64,000 nt of DNA. Origin: Fructilactobacillus lindneri DSM 20690 = JCM 11027 (GTDB lineage Bacteria; Bacillota; Bacilli; Lactobacillales; Lactobacillaceae). The stretch covers positions 1 through 64,000 of the forward strand of contig NZ_MIYK01000019.1 in NCBI RefSeq assembly GCF_002907375.1. The letters run 5' to 3'. A program made the position numbers and the translations under genes. This document shows positions 1 through 7,330 of this stretch, in pieces. Under the pieces are notes generated by a model. It worked only from the letters and a program-made list of their open reading frames with translations, had not been told where the DNA came from and ran no database searches. How positions within the stretch are numbered: position 1 is the stretch's first letter; each line of letters begins with the position of its first letter.

Positions 1-1570
1 TACTATTTACCAAAGCCGTACTAATGTAATTACCTTTAGCAGCATTATCAATCCCGAAAAACAGAACGTTTAATTGATGGTCGTCAATATAGGCGTTAAT
101 CCATTTGAAAATAGATTCATAATCAATAACTCCTGGTTCCGGTTCAACCTCACAAAATCCTTTTTTGGCCAACTCGCGATATGGCAAACCATCTGCACGC
201 TCTTTGGCTTCAATTGATCCATTATCATGCCAGGGGATCCATGAGTATTGTTCGATATGAAATTTGTATTCTCCATTTTCTTGATAAGGATAAACAAAAG
301 CAATTGCTGAATTATCTCCACCAATCGAGCCATCAAAACCTACATAAACTTCTCTACCAACAATATCAAAATCGTTAATAACCGCAGATTCAATATCATC
401 AAGAGTGACATAGGAATTATCATTAGTCTGTAACCACTGATTCATAGATTTATTTTTAAAACTATTAATTGAAGCAGACACTAAACTAGAACTTCGCTCA
501 TTTTCAATGCTTTTTAAGAACTTTTCTCTTTGACCAGGTAAATTAACAAGTGGATTAGATTTAGCCCATGTATTTTCTTTATAAGTTTCGTCATCATTAT
601 CTTGAGACCAATTTAAAACTAAGTAATTAAAATAATCTGGGTCACGTTTATAGTCACGTTCAACTGATTCAAGAACAGCTAATTCGGTTTGATGAAATTC
701 AACGTTGGGGTCTTCATAAGCTGTACTAATTCTAATGAACTGTGGGCTTTTAACCCCCATAGTCTGACCAGAAGTAATTGAGTTTAATTTCTTGTGGTCA
801 TTTGCCTTAGGACTCCCAAATTCATCTCCAATTGCAGTCGTAAAATGAAAACCATCATAAGTACCAGAATTAAAAGTAATTCTAACAATACGATTTCTTG
901 TATTCTTGGCAATAATCATATCTGAACTAGTATTTAGACCTTTCAAATCAACACCAATGTCTTCATTGTATTGATAAAAAGGATTAGGTCTATTACGTAA
1001 TTCTTCTGCTGTGAATAGTGTTGATAGTGTTTCTTTAACGTAACTCATTAATTGAGCACTTTGTTTGGCATCAATTGATGACACAAGAAATTGCAAGTTA
1101 TTTCGTCCGATACTTTCTATTAGAAATGCATAACACAAAACAATAGACATTAAGTAAGTCTTACCGTTATGACGTGCAACTGAAATGATAGATTTTGAAA
1201 ATCGCTTTTGACCATCATCAGCATTGCGCCAACCTATTAACATACTTAAGATAAACTTTTGCCAATCCATTAAATCAACTGGTTGTTTACTTTCAGCTTC
1301 AGGACACATCTCTGCAAATTTCAAAAGTTCAGCAACAGAGCTCACATTATATTCAAACGGAAGTTCTTTGGTTTTTTGCATTTGCAAATCACGTAAATGC
1401 CGGAAACAAGCAAGCTGAATATCATATCCAGTCAATATTTTTTGATCAAGTACATCAAACGCATAAACAGTTGCTGGATCAGAATATTTTTTCTTTATTT
1501 CACTGAAATCAATTGATTTGTAAGCACTAAAAACATCTTTGGTTTTTGATAAATCAATTTTTTCTATCAT
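1..1570 (-). CDS. terL: Phage terminase large subunit (partial, runs off the left edge)
   Basis: ATPase-nuclease that cuts concatemeric phage DNA and drives it into the prohead. The frame is open from the ATG at 1570 to base 1, giving 523 codons with the C-terminus missing. An ATPase A-like motif VARHNGKT lies near residues 131-138 and a Walker B-like TTAIGDEFG near 244-252. An acidic stretch VGFDGSIGGDNS near 410-421 fits the first metal-binding aspartate of the RNase H-fold nuclease. The start overlaps the stop of the small subunit by ATGA, as expected for translational coupling. The family (HK97-like TerL, Terminase_1) is inferred from motifs and neighbours. Confidence 0.93.
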   Translation of the reverse strand, partial: MIEKIDLSKTKDVFSAYKSIDFSEIKKKYSDPATVYAFDVLDQKILTGYDIQLACFRHLRDLQMQKTKELPFEYNVSSVAELLKFAEMCPEAESKQPVDLMDWQKFILSMLIGWRNADDGQKRFSKSIISVARHNGKTYLMSIVLCYAFLIESIGRNNLQFLVSSIDAKQSAQLMSYVKETLSTLFTAEELRNRPNPFYQYNEDIGVDLKGLNTSSDMIIAKNTRNRIVRITFNSGTYDGFHFTTAIGDEFGSPKANDHKKLNSITSGQTMGVKSPQFIRISTAYEDPNVEFHQTELAVLESVERDYKRDPDYFNYLVLNWSQDNDDETYKENTWAKSNPLVNLPGQREKFLKSIENERSSSLVSASINSFKNKSMNQWLQTNDNSYVTLDDIESAVINDFDIVGREVYVGFDGSIGGDNSAIAFVYPYQENGEYKFHIEQYSWIPWHDNGSIEAKERADGLPYRELAKKGFCEVEPEPGVIDYESIFKWINAYIDDHQLNVLFFGIDNAAKGNYISTALVNS

Positions 1571-2016
1571 GATTTACCACCAAAAAAATCTTTTAAAGCT
1601 TCCATCCTATCTTTGTCTTCTTTTGCGTTTCCTTTTAATTTCATAAGTTCATCACGCGATTGAGGGGTTAACCCCAACTCGCTTCCAAGTTGTTTTAATT
1701 TAGCCGTAGATGAATCAATAATTTGCGTACTAGGATTTCGTTTGTAACCAACAAAGTCTTCTGAAATAACTTCTCCAGTAACAGGATTAACAACCGTTTT
1801 ATAGGCAGCAGTGACTGCTCCTCGTTCTTGAACATGTTTATAAGCATTTCTCATCATTTCGTAATTAACACAAAATGCTTCTACCATTGTTCTGTCCATA
1901 TTATTTACGTTGGGATCTTTTTTTATAAGTGGAACAATTCTTCGCCACATATAGCGAGCTGTGCTTTTTAAATAATCAGGTGGTGAATCAGGCAACGTCA
2001 TCTTATTTTTTGGCAA
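1567..2016 (-). CDS. terS: Phage terminase small subunit, P27 family
   Basis: DNA-recognition partner of the large subunit. The 149-residue protein begins with a proline-rich stretch around PDSPPDYLK, followed by basic helical segments and a C-terminal part rich in K and E, the usual build of P27-type small subunits in cos phages of Firmicutes. The TTG at 2016 has the Shine-Dalgarno GGAAGTGAG just upstream; an in-frame ATG five codons later is a weaker alternative. It overlaps terL by four bases. Confidence 0.88.
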   Translation of the reverse strand: MPKNKMTLPDSPPDYLKSTARYMWRRIVPLIKKDPNVNNMDRTMVEAFCVNYEMMRNAYKHVQERGAVTAAYKTVVNPVTGEVISEDFVGYKRNPSTQIIDSSTAKLKQLGSELGLTPQSRDELMKLKGNAKEDKDRMEALKDFFGGKS

Positions 2017-2040
2017 ATTCTCACTTCCTTTCGTTATGGG

Positions 2041-2208
2041 GTGGTTTTAAGGGGTAGTTTTCAGCAATTTTCAAAGAGATGGTTGCCTTCCCCTTGGGAA
2101 TTACCATCTCAGAGACCCCCCTATAAAAAAATTTTAATTTTTGTGCTGGCCTACAAATCAGACTGTGTGCGTGCTCCCCTTGATTGAAAAAGAGGGGCGG
2201 GGGTGTTT
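2041..2208. other. Gene-free segment upstream of terS; candidate cos region
   Basis: This stretch between the HNH gene and terS codes for nothing I can support. It holds a nested inverted repeat: GAGATGGT at 2076-2083 pairs with ACCATCTC at 2103-2110, and inside it TTCCC at 2088-2092 pairs with GGGAA at 2096-2100. A locally GC-rich tract, about 2170-2205, contains CCCCT and AGGGG arms. In cos phages with an HNH-terS-terL order the cohesive-end site usually lies exactly here, so cos is inferred from position, not from a recognised nick site. Confidence 0.35.
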
Positions 2209-2712
2209 TTATTTTGCGTTCATCAGTTTTACAATCTGTTCCACGTCTTTTATTTCCGGTTTTTCTTTTAATTGGTTCTTTTGACCTGTTCCATAAAATT
2301 TCTTTTCCCAGTCAGTTTTTTTCTTGTGACACTTTCTACATGTGACTGCTAAATTGTTTATATCGTCCTTTAGAGTATCATCGTATTCAATCGGTACAAT
2401 GTGATCTACTGTTCTACTATTCGGTGTTGTGTGACCAATTGCTTGGCAGTATTGGCAAAGGTAATAGTCACGCTCTAACACTGCAGCTCTTAGCGATGCC
2501 CATTGTCTGCTTCGATAGAACTGATAACGTTGTTTAGAATCATTGTCTCGATTGCGTTTGACTTTGTTGTATCGTTGCAAGTATCGCTGTCGTGCTTTGC
2601 TTCGTTTAGATTGATACTCTGCTTCATACTGCTTATGTTCATTACAATAATGATTAGGATAAGGAACTAATCTATTACATAATTCATAGCGACATCTTCT
2701 AACCTTTGGCAA
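2209..2712 (-). CDS. HNH endonuclease of the phage packaging module
   Basis: Small phage HNH nuclease (167 residues) of the kind encoded next to terS and needed, in characterised phages such as HK97 and phi-SLT relatives, for terminase-dependent cos cleavage. Zinc-binding pairs CQYC and CRKC frame the catalytic segment VDHIVP, and NNLAVTCRKCHKKKT gives the N and final H of the motif. A very basic N-terminal half with two further Cys pairs may bind DNA. The start is TTG directly after the stop of the upstream ORF. Confidence 0.9.
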   Translation of the reverse strand: MPKVRRCRYELCNRLVPYPNHYCNEHKQYEAEYQSKRSKARQRYLQRYNKVKRNRDNDSKQRYQFYRSRQWASLRAAVLERDYYLCQYCQAIGHTTPNSRTVDHIVPIEYDDTLKDDINNLAVTCRKCHKKKTDWEKKFYGTGQKNQLKEKPEIKDVEQIVKLMNAK

Positions 2713-2820
2713 TCAATTTACCTTCTTACTAGCTATGTTGTTAATAGCATTGTCTACGTTCTTAGTATCTCTGGTTAACTGTAAGCTAACTGTATCAGTT
2801 TCATCTGGTGTTAATACCAT
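2713..2820 (-). CDS. Small phage ORF, unknown
   Basis: A 35-residue acidic ORF starting at ATG 2820 and stopping immediately before the HNH start. The same frame can be extended upstream to a TTG at 2916 (67 residues), but that upstream part is better explained by the ORF at 2801-2980 in another frame. No recognisable domain; the C-terminal end is rich in N, K and D. Whether it is translated alone or by frameshift from the upstream ORF is undecided. Confidence 0.35.
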   Translation of the reverse strand: MVLTPDETDTVSLQLTRDTKNVDNAINNIASKKVN

Positions 2821-2980
2821 ATACTGGTTTACTGTCTTCGTTAGCTTGTCTATCCAATTTGCTGCGACGATTGGCACGTTGCTCGCCTTTCTTCTTACGC
2901 TTATTTTCATTATCAATGAGATTAATTAAGTCATACTCTTGACGGCTAGAGTATGGTATTCCATCACGTTTATAAGTCAC
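2801..2980 (-). CDS. Small basic phage protein, unknown
   Basis: A 59-residue ORF starting with GTG inside the last codons of the methyltransferase gene; AGAAAGGAT lies about a dozen bases upstream. It begins with TYKRDGIPYSS and carries a strongly basic centre (KRKKKGEQRANRR). The amino-acid pattern looks coding, more so than the longer overlapping ORF on the same strand. It overlaps the methyltransferase by 11 bases and the next small ORF by 20 bases, as in tightly packed phage modules. Function unknown. Confidence 0.5.
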   Translation of the reverse strand: MTYKRDGIPYSSRQEYDLINLIDNENKRKKKGEQRANRRSKLDRQANEDSKPVYGINTR

Positions 2981-3764
2981 GTTTACTTTTAATCCTTTCT
3001 ATACGTTCCTTTGCAATCTTGAAATAGTTCTCGTCCAGTTCCATACCAATGAAGTTGCGGTTAGTATTAACGCAGGCTACTCCTGTTGAGCCAGAACCCA
3101 TAGTATTATCTAATACTGTTTCATTTTCACGAGTATACGTTCTAATTAAATATTCAAGCAATTCCAGAGGCTTTTGTGTTGGGTGCTCAGGCTTTGAAAC
3201 ACAATCAAACTTTAAAATGTCACTAGGATAGTTTGTGTATTTTTGAACCGTCACTTTCTTATGACTGGGTCGTTTGCCAGCCATTGTGCCAAATTGTGTA
3301 TCACTATGTTTCTTAATTTTATTAATTTCAATTAATCCTTGAGGATAATAATTCATTTTCAAATCAGTATTTTTTGTATTGGCAGTAATACCTTTACTGA
3401 AAACACAGATTTCTTCATACGAAGTCATAGGTCGATTCTTTGCATTAACGAAGTTGCCTCTTCGATTCTTTTCCCATACCCATTTGTAACGGTAAATATC
3501 ATTTTGCGAATTAATTAACTTATTTGTAAATTGCCCACTAGTAAACAAGACAATAGCACCTTTAGGCTTAATAATTCTTAAATATTGTCCCCATAATATT
3601 TCGGCTGGTAATATCTTGTCCCACTTATTGGCAGTGGTTCCGTATGGTAAATCGCATAGAATCATATCAATACTTTTATCTGGAATGCCTTTCATTAATT
3701 CAAGGCAATCACCTTGCAATAACTTTACGCTCACGTTCAAGGTCCTTTCTAGTACGTTCAGCAA
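2970..3764 (-). CDS. Phage DNA methyltransferase (DNA adenine/cytosine-N4 type, beta-class order)
   Basis: Amino-methylating DNA methyltransferase without a companion endonuclease nearby. The catalytic DLPYG motif stands near residues 38-42, before the AdoMet-binding segment NTMGSGSTG near 221-229, the order of the beta class. Two starts are possible: TTG at 3764 preceded by GGTGA, or GTG at 3734 preceded by AAAGGA with eight-base spacing; the second gives 254 residues and begins just before the conserved VKLLQGDCLE block. Orphan methylases of this kind in the late-early region of Firmicutes phages protect phage DNA or modify packaging sites. Target sequence unknown. Confidence 0.88.
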   Translation of the reverse strand: MLNVLERTLNVSVKLLQGDCLELMKGIPDKSIDMILCDLPYGTTANKWDKILPAEILWGQYLRIIKPKGAIVLFTSGQFTNKLINSQNDIYRYKWVWEKNRRGNFVNAKNRPMTSYEEICVFSKGITANTKNTDLKMNYYPQGLIEINKIKKHSDTQFGTMAGKRPSHKKVTVQKYTNYPSDILKFDCVSKPEHPTQKPLELLEYLIRTYTRENETVLDNTMGSGSTGVACVNTNRNFIGMELDENYFKIAKERIERIKSKRDL

Positions 3765-3791
3765 TGTATATCACCACTTAAATATATGTAT

Positions 3792-3827
3792 AAAAAAAGC
3801 GCAGTAAGGAATTGAACCTTACCACGC
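3792..3827 (-). terminator. Rho-independent terminator after arpU
   Basis: On the minus strand GCGTGGTAAGG pairs with CCTTACTGCGC (two G-T wobbles) around a seven-base loop TTCAATT, followed by seven T. It lies between arpU and the methyltransferase gene. The loop imitates a tRNA T-loop, but no other tRNA arms are present. Confidence 0.7.
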
Positions 3828-3965
3828 TGTGTAGAAAAAGACTAAATCGATTGCTAGTTGGAGTTTTTTTGTTGTTTATTTAATATTATTTAATCTTTTC
3901 TACAATACCTATTATAGTTAAGCTAGCTCCATATTAATATCAAATCACTACCAAATCACTATCAT

Positions 3966-4418
3966 CTAGTTTTTATAAACCAATGGATCTATCCATTTCC
4001 CATCTAAATCATGAAATGGTGGCAAAGTCTGGGCAAACACAAGCAATGCGTCATTTTTCATTCTATAGAATTGTGCTGGTGCTAAATTTAGTTCCATCAT
4101 AATTGAAACGGCAGTTTGGCAATCCACAAGGTACGTATCACGGATAATAATTTGATAGTCTTTATTTTCCATCGCTTCAACTACATTTCTAATCAACTTA
4201 CAATAGAACGCTGAATAGTTTCTGATTTCTAACTTCTCAACAACTTTGTCTTCTTGTCTATTACCAACTGGAGCTGATTTAGGCACATCAGAAATAATTG
4301 GACTTTTAATTGTTAGCTTTAGGCTTTGTTCTAAATTATGATAATCTTCATAATCTTTTAAGATTTCTTTTGCATTTTTAATCGTTGCATTTTGATCTAA
4401 AAATGGAAAATGTGACAT
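3966..4418 (-). CDS. ArpU-family phage late transcriptional regulator
   Basis: A 150-residue protein of the ArpU/RinA-like group that switches on packaging and lysis genes in Gram-positive temperate phages. The C-terminal half carries the sigma-like helix-turn-helix region (LNLAPAQFYRMKNDAL) followed by the typical tail with LPPFHDLDGKW. The start is ATG 4418 because GGAGG stands seven bases upstream; a longer frame upstream to 4514 runs through the hairpin/promoter area and is not credible. It stands directly upstream of the terminase module, as expected for its role. Confidence 0.85.
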   Translation of the reverse strand: MSHFPFLDQNATIKNAKEILKDYEDYHNLEQSLKLTIKSPIISDVPKSAPVGNRQEDKVVEKLEIRNYSAFYCKLIRNVVEAMENKDYQIIIRDTYLVDCQTAVSIMMELNLAPAQFYRMKNDALLVFAQTLPPFHDLDGKWIDPLVYKN

Positions 4419-4448
4419 GTAGAACCTCCAGTAATTGATAGCTACAAA

Positions 4449-4508
4449 TGTTATAATATAGGCACTTGACTGCTTTATCAGACTACCAACTACTGGTGGT
4501 CTTTTTTT
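4449..4508 (+). ncRNA. Possible tiny RNA: promoter plus terminator opposite the arpU leader
   Basis: On the plus strand an extended -10 (TGTTATAAT, 4449-4457) is followed about 25 bases later by GACTACCA/TGGTGGTC around a five-base loop and a run of seven T (4481-4508). A transcript of about 45 nucleotides divergent from arpU would result. No good -35 box is visible. It may instead be a promoter-proximal terminator guarding arpU from read-through in the other direction. Confidence 0.3.
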
Positions 4509-4537
4509 ATGCACTGAATTAATGTATTTATTAGTTA

Positions 4538-4723
4538 CTATCCATATTCAATCGTTGCTGGTGATTTAAAAATATCATTTAGCAAAACATCTAATCCTTC
4601 ACGAGTTACTTCAATGTAATTTTCGTCACGGTTTTCTTTACAATTAATGAAATGACCTTCGTTGCCTTCTTTAGTATGAACGTAACTATCTTTTGGTAGT
4701 TTTAATCTAATCTTACCTGTCAT
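4538..4723 (-). CDS. Small phage protein, unknown
   Basis: A 61-residue hydrophilic protein starting at ATG 4723, chosen because AAAGGA lies ten bases upstream; the frame extends further up but without a ribosome site. Mixed charge, no membrane segment, no recognised motif. It belongs to the run of small genes between the truncated homing endonuclease and arpU. Confidence 0.6.
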   Translation of the reverse strand: MTGKIRLKLPKDSYVHTKEGNEGHFINCKENRDENYIEVTREGLDVLLNDIFKSPATIEYG

Positions 4724-4745
4724 ATTAATATATTCCTTTCGCTTT

Positions 4746-4931
4746 TTACTTAAAATACGCACCGATCAAACCAATAATAATGATTAATAAGATTAACCAC
4801 CAATGATTAATTAACAACGATAGCAAAAACAAAATCATCATAATTCCTACTACCCACGTTAGGCAGCTAGAGCCACAGCCACTCATAAAGAACCATATAA
4901 CGCACAATAACAATATGAATAATATGAACAT
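4746..4931 (-). CDS. Small phage membrane protein
   Basis: A 61-residue protein that is almost wholly hydrophobic: one helix from about residue 2 to 16, a short Gly/Ser/Cys turn, then one or two helices to residue 58. The ATG at 4931 has GGGGAA upstream and starts one base after the stop of the preceding gene. Such micro-membrane proteins are frequent in lactic phage genomes; role unknown. Confidence 0.6.
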   Translation of the reverse strand: MFILFILLLCVIWFFMSGCGSSCLTWVVGIMMILFLLSLLINHWWLILLIIIIGLIGAYFK

Positions 4932-4932
4932 A

Positions 4933-5142
4933 CTAATTCCCCAATCTCATACATGTTTTAGCAGCTAATTCTCTTTCAACAAGTTGCAGTCCGTCATCTG
5001 ATTTGTGACACCAATCTTTGCCGATAAGGACTAACTTATCGTCTATTTCTAAAATTTTGTCTATTCCATACTTATGCTGTAAAGCAACCATGATTTCTTT
5101 ACTTGCAATTTGTAAGCATGGAGTTTCTGTATAATTAATCAT
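4933..5142 (-). CDS. Small phage protein, unknown
   Basis: A 69-residue soluble protein. I choose ATG 5142 because GGAG stands seven bases upstream; a TTG at 5163 in the same frame has none. It overlaps the end of the homing endonuclease remnant by a few bases, so it was probably the next gene in the original phage operon. No recognised domain. Confidence 0.55.
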   Translation of the reverse strand: MINYTETPCLQIASKEIMVALQHKYGIDKILEIDDKLVLIGKDWCHKSDDGLQLVERELAAKTCMRLGN

Positions 5143-5483
5143 TCTGTTTCTCCAATTCTCCAACGTTAGTTAGTTTTAACTTCTTCAAACCATTAAAATC
5201 AAATTTCAGAAATCTCCATTTCATTTTACGAGAACTTCTAGATATTCCTTTGATGTTATTTCTTATTGCATTATCTGCATGTTTTAAAATGGCAACTTTA
5301 GTTTTACCAAATCCAATAACTGGTTTTGACTTGCTCCAGCTAACTCTTTTCTTATAAGTTCCATAATTAACATTGTATTTTGCAGTACACCATTCCAAAT
5401 TATCAATAGTATTATTCGATTTGTTTTCATCTTTATGGTTAACCGAAGGTAAGTCATTGAGATTTGGTATAAATAGGTTTCAA
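5135..5483 (-). pseudogene. HNH homing endonuclease remnant (N-terminus lost)
   Basis: The frame from about 5483 reads LFIPNLNDLPSVNHKDENK and then TIDNLEWCTAKYN, the unmistakable HNH core and NLEWCT signature of phage NUMOD4/HNH homing endonucleases, followed by a basic NUMOD1-like tail (VIGFGKTKVA...). The N-terminal NUMOD4 part is missing: an in-frame TGA and unrelated sequence stand upstream. An ATG-initiated ORF covers only the last 87 residues. The break lies where the restriction-modification cassette begins, so the cassette removed its 5' half. Confidence 0.7.
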
Positions 5484-5499
5484 CAATTAGTCATACCTA

Positions 5500-5865
5500 T
5501 TATCTGTTAACATTAAATTTCTTTCGATACCTTATAAAGGTCGTCCGTTTAATGCCTGTATTACGGGCAACATCGACATCACTCATGCCTGCCTGGTAAA
5601 GCTTAAAAGCATGTTGCAAGCGGGGATCGTCTTGGGTGTATTGGGGTTTGCGACCATGATATTTACCTTGCTGAAGTAGTTTATGTTCTAATTGTATTTG
5701 TGTAAGTTTTTGGTTGGCCCTTACTTAAATAAAAATATAAACTCTGTCATAGCTTTTGTCTTCTCGTGTACGGGGGAAGAACGGGTCGCTTTCAAATTGA
5801 GCAAAGGCACAATATAAATATCAATTGCCTAACGGCTGTATGATCAATCAAGAGTAACTTTTATT
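5500..5865 (-). pseudogene. Decayed serine resolvase/invertase (C-terminal half)
   Basis: Three frames in succession give a recognisable resolvase C-terminus: DHTAVRQLIFIL, then CAFAQFESD...RTRE, then GKYHGRKPQYTQDDPRL and the helix-turn-helix YQAGMSDVDVARNTG followed by KRTTFIRYRKKFNVNR and a stop at 5500. These match the order in Hin/Tn3-type resolvases of lactic plasmids (FAQFERD, RTREGK, GRP, HTH). At least two frameshifts and no catalytic serine domain make it inactive. It lies downstream of the restriction gene and likely arrived with the cassette. Confidence 0.65.
5510..5538. repeat. Direct repeat, left copy, bordering the restriction-modification cassette
   Basis: Plus-strand 5510-5538 matches 8350-8378 at 25 of 29 positions; the core AATTTCTTTCG is identical and the whole 23-bp core differs at two sites. 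Here it encodes the last residues of the resolvase remnant (TFIRYRKKF). Confidence 0.65.
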
Positions 5866-5903
5866 TTTAGTGTGAATTGTTCTAGTAACAGTAATTAAAA
5901 AAC

Positions 5904-5940
5904 AAAAAAGTGTGACATAACCTTAAGTTACATCACACTT
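5904..5940 (-). terminator. Terminator after the restriction endonuclease gene
   Basis: On the minus strand AAGTGTGA pairs with TCACACTT, with an inner TAAC/GTTA arm, and is followed by a T-rich tract. It ends the methylase-endonuclease transcript before the resolvase remnant. Confidence 0.65.
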
Positions 5941-6026
5941 GGCGATTAGATATGCAGGGACCTTTCCAGTTCAGTTAACTCTTTAGAATTTTGCGAGTTA
6001 GGAAAGCAATGTATACAGCTCCTTAT

Positions 6027-7316
6027 CTATTCTGCAGTAGCAGTGCTTAAAACCCAGTTAAGCCAGTTTTTCACAGTGCTACGTCGTCTTTTTGCAGTTG
6101 TACTACTGCGCACAGACATAGCATTGTCTAATAAGACATGATCGATATAATCATTATCAAATTCACCACCATTATGAAGAGTATTTACGAATATTAAATT
6201 AAAGCATTTGGTTGATAGGATTTGTTTAATAATAATTTTATTTCTATTGTCAGAGTTAGGTAAATCGGCAACGTATTTTCCTAGTTTTGTCAACTCAAAT
6301 TTTCTTTCAACTTTGCTAGCAAATCCAAGATAACGAAGAGCGTTTCCATAATAATCACCTTGTCGTTCATTAAACTGGTAGTCACTACCTAATTCAAATT
6401 TATCTTTAGGAGTCCGTAAATGCTGCAGCATGTCCAAAATACGTGTAAGACTATCTGCTTGTGGAAATGTGATGGTATCTTTCAGATTAGGACTATCCTT
6501 ACTGATTTGTTTAACATTTTCAAGAGTAATAGCCAAGCTTTGATCCACAATGAAATTTACTTGTTTAACACGTCGAATACTTGAATAGTTGTTCGGATCT
6601 GTGAATTCAAATACATGAAAAGCGTAGACATTGTCTGCATGTGTAAGATATACCGGTAGTACTTTTTTGTCTATATTAAGATTGGTATAGCCGCGAAAGG
6701 GATAATAAAGCTGTCTGATCATGAAATCTTGTGGAATTCTGTTTTTGGCTTCTATTACAAGTAAATTATTTAAATTTTCAAAGCCCGCATCGATTTCTAC
6801 CTGGCTATTATGAACGCTAAACGAATAAGGACTTTTAGAATCTTTTAAATCTATTCGGTACTTTAATTCTCCCGATTTGAGACGACCTGTTATAGTGCTT
6901 ATAGCAGACGGCTCACCGTCATTAGTCCCCATGATCATGTCTATCATACCAGTCATTTGGGCGATGTTTAAAGCAACAGCTTCTGATGTTACTGGGAAAT
7001 GATCAAATGAATGTATCCATTCAGGCATTTTAACACTAATAGGTTTGACTTCTTCATATTCAAGCTTTTTGTATGCTTTAAATTTTCCGATTACATAGGT
7101 TCCACGACTATCAGGCAGTACAGACAAGCCATTCTCTCGAAAAACTTTAGGACGAGCATCTGACCAGTCAAATTTAGTCATCAGTCTTGGTTCACGGAAT
7201 TCTTTAATTTGCTCTGCCTTTAGCTTACATACACCATTTTGGTCTATTTCATTCAAGATATCATATTTTGCAAATAAGTGATTCCAGGCAATGTCTAGTT
7301 TATTACTTTTATCCAT
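6027..7316 (-). CDS. Type II restriction endonuclease, PD-(D/E)xK family
   Basis: A 429-residue protein encoded 14 bases after a Dam-type methylase, with GGGGAA upstream of its ATG. The nuclease core is visible as EIDAGF (about residue 174) followed by LLVIEAKN (about 188), i.e. the D and E-x-K of a PD-(D/E)xK site, then a Q-L-Y-Y segment. N- and C-terminal parts look helical and the last 60 residues are basic (AKRRRSTVKNW), suggesting a winged-helix DNA-binding end. Pairing with a DpnM-like methylase suggests recognition of GATC or a related site; this specificity is inference. It does not resemble DpnII or MboI as I know them. Confidence 0.75.
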   Translation of the reverse strand: MDKSNKLDIAWNHLFAKYDILNEIDQNGVCKLKAEQIKEFREPRLMTKFDWSDARPKVFRENGLSVLPDSRGTYVIGKFKAYKKLEYEEVKPISVKMPEWIHSFDHFPVTSEAVALNIAQMTGMIDMIMGTNDGEPSAISTITGRLKSGELKYRIDLKDSKSPYSFSVHNSQVEIDAGFENLNNLLVIEAKNRIPQDFMIRQLYYPFRGYTNLNIDKKVLPVYLTHADNVYAFHVFEFTDPNNYSSIRRVKQVNFIVDQSLAITLENVKQISKDSPNLKDTITFPQADSLTRILDMLQHLRTPKDKFELGSDYQFNERQGDYYGNALRYLGFASKVERKFELTKLGKYVADLPNSDNRNKIIIKQILSTKCFNLIFVNTLHNGGEFDNDYIDHVLLDNAMSVRSSTTAKRRRSTVKNWLNWVLSTATAE

Positions 7317-7330
7317 TGACGTTCCCCTAC

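Noticed and set aside
2735-2929. Plus-strand 64-residue hydrophobic ORF
   Set aside because: It is the antisense of small minus-strand phage genes, has no ribosome site and its hydrophobicity follows from the opposite strand's composition.
3734-3800. 22-codon ORF ending in RTRKDLERERKVIAR ahead of the phage methyltransferase
   Set aside because: The peptide looks coding-like but has no ribosome site and shares its bases with the methyltransferase start; not enough to call a gene.
3792-3850. tRNA gene on the minus strand
   Set aside because: The hairpin with loop TTCAATT looks like a T-arm, but there is no matching acceptor 5' half, anticodon arm or D-arm upstream; the stem is 11 bp and followed by a T-run, so it is a terminator.
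5700-5900. Insertion sequence
   Set aside because: Terminal inverted repeats and a transposase were looked for; only resolvase pieces are present.
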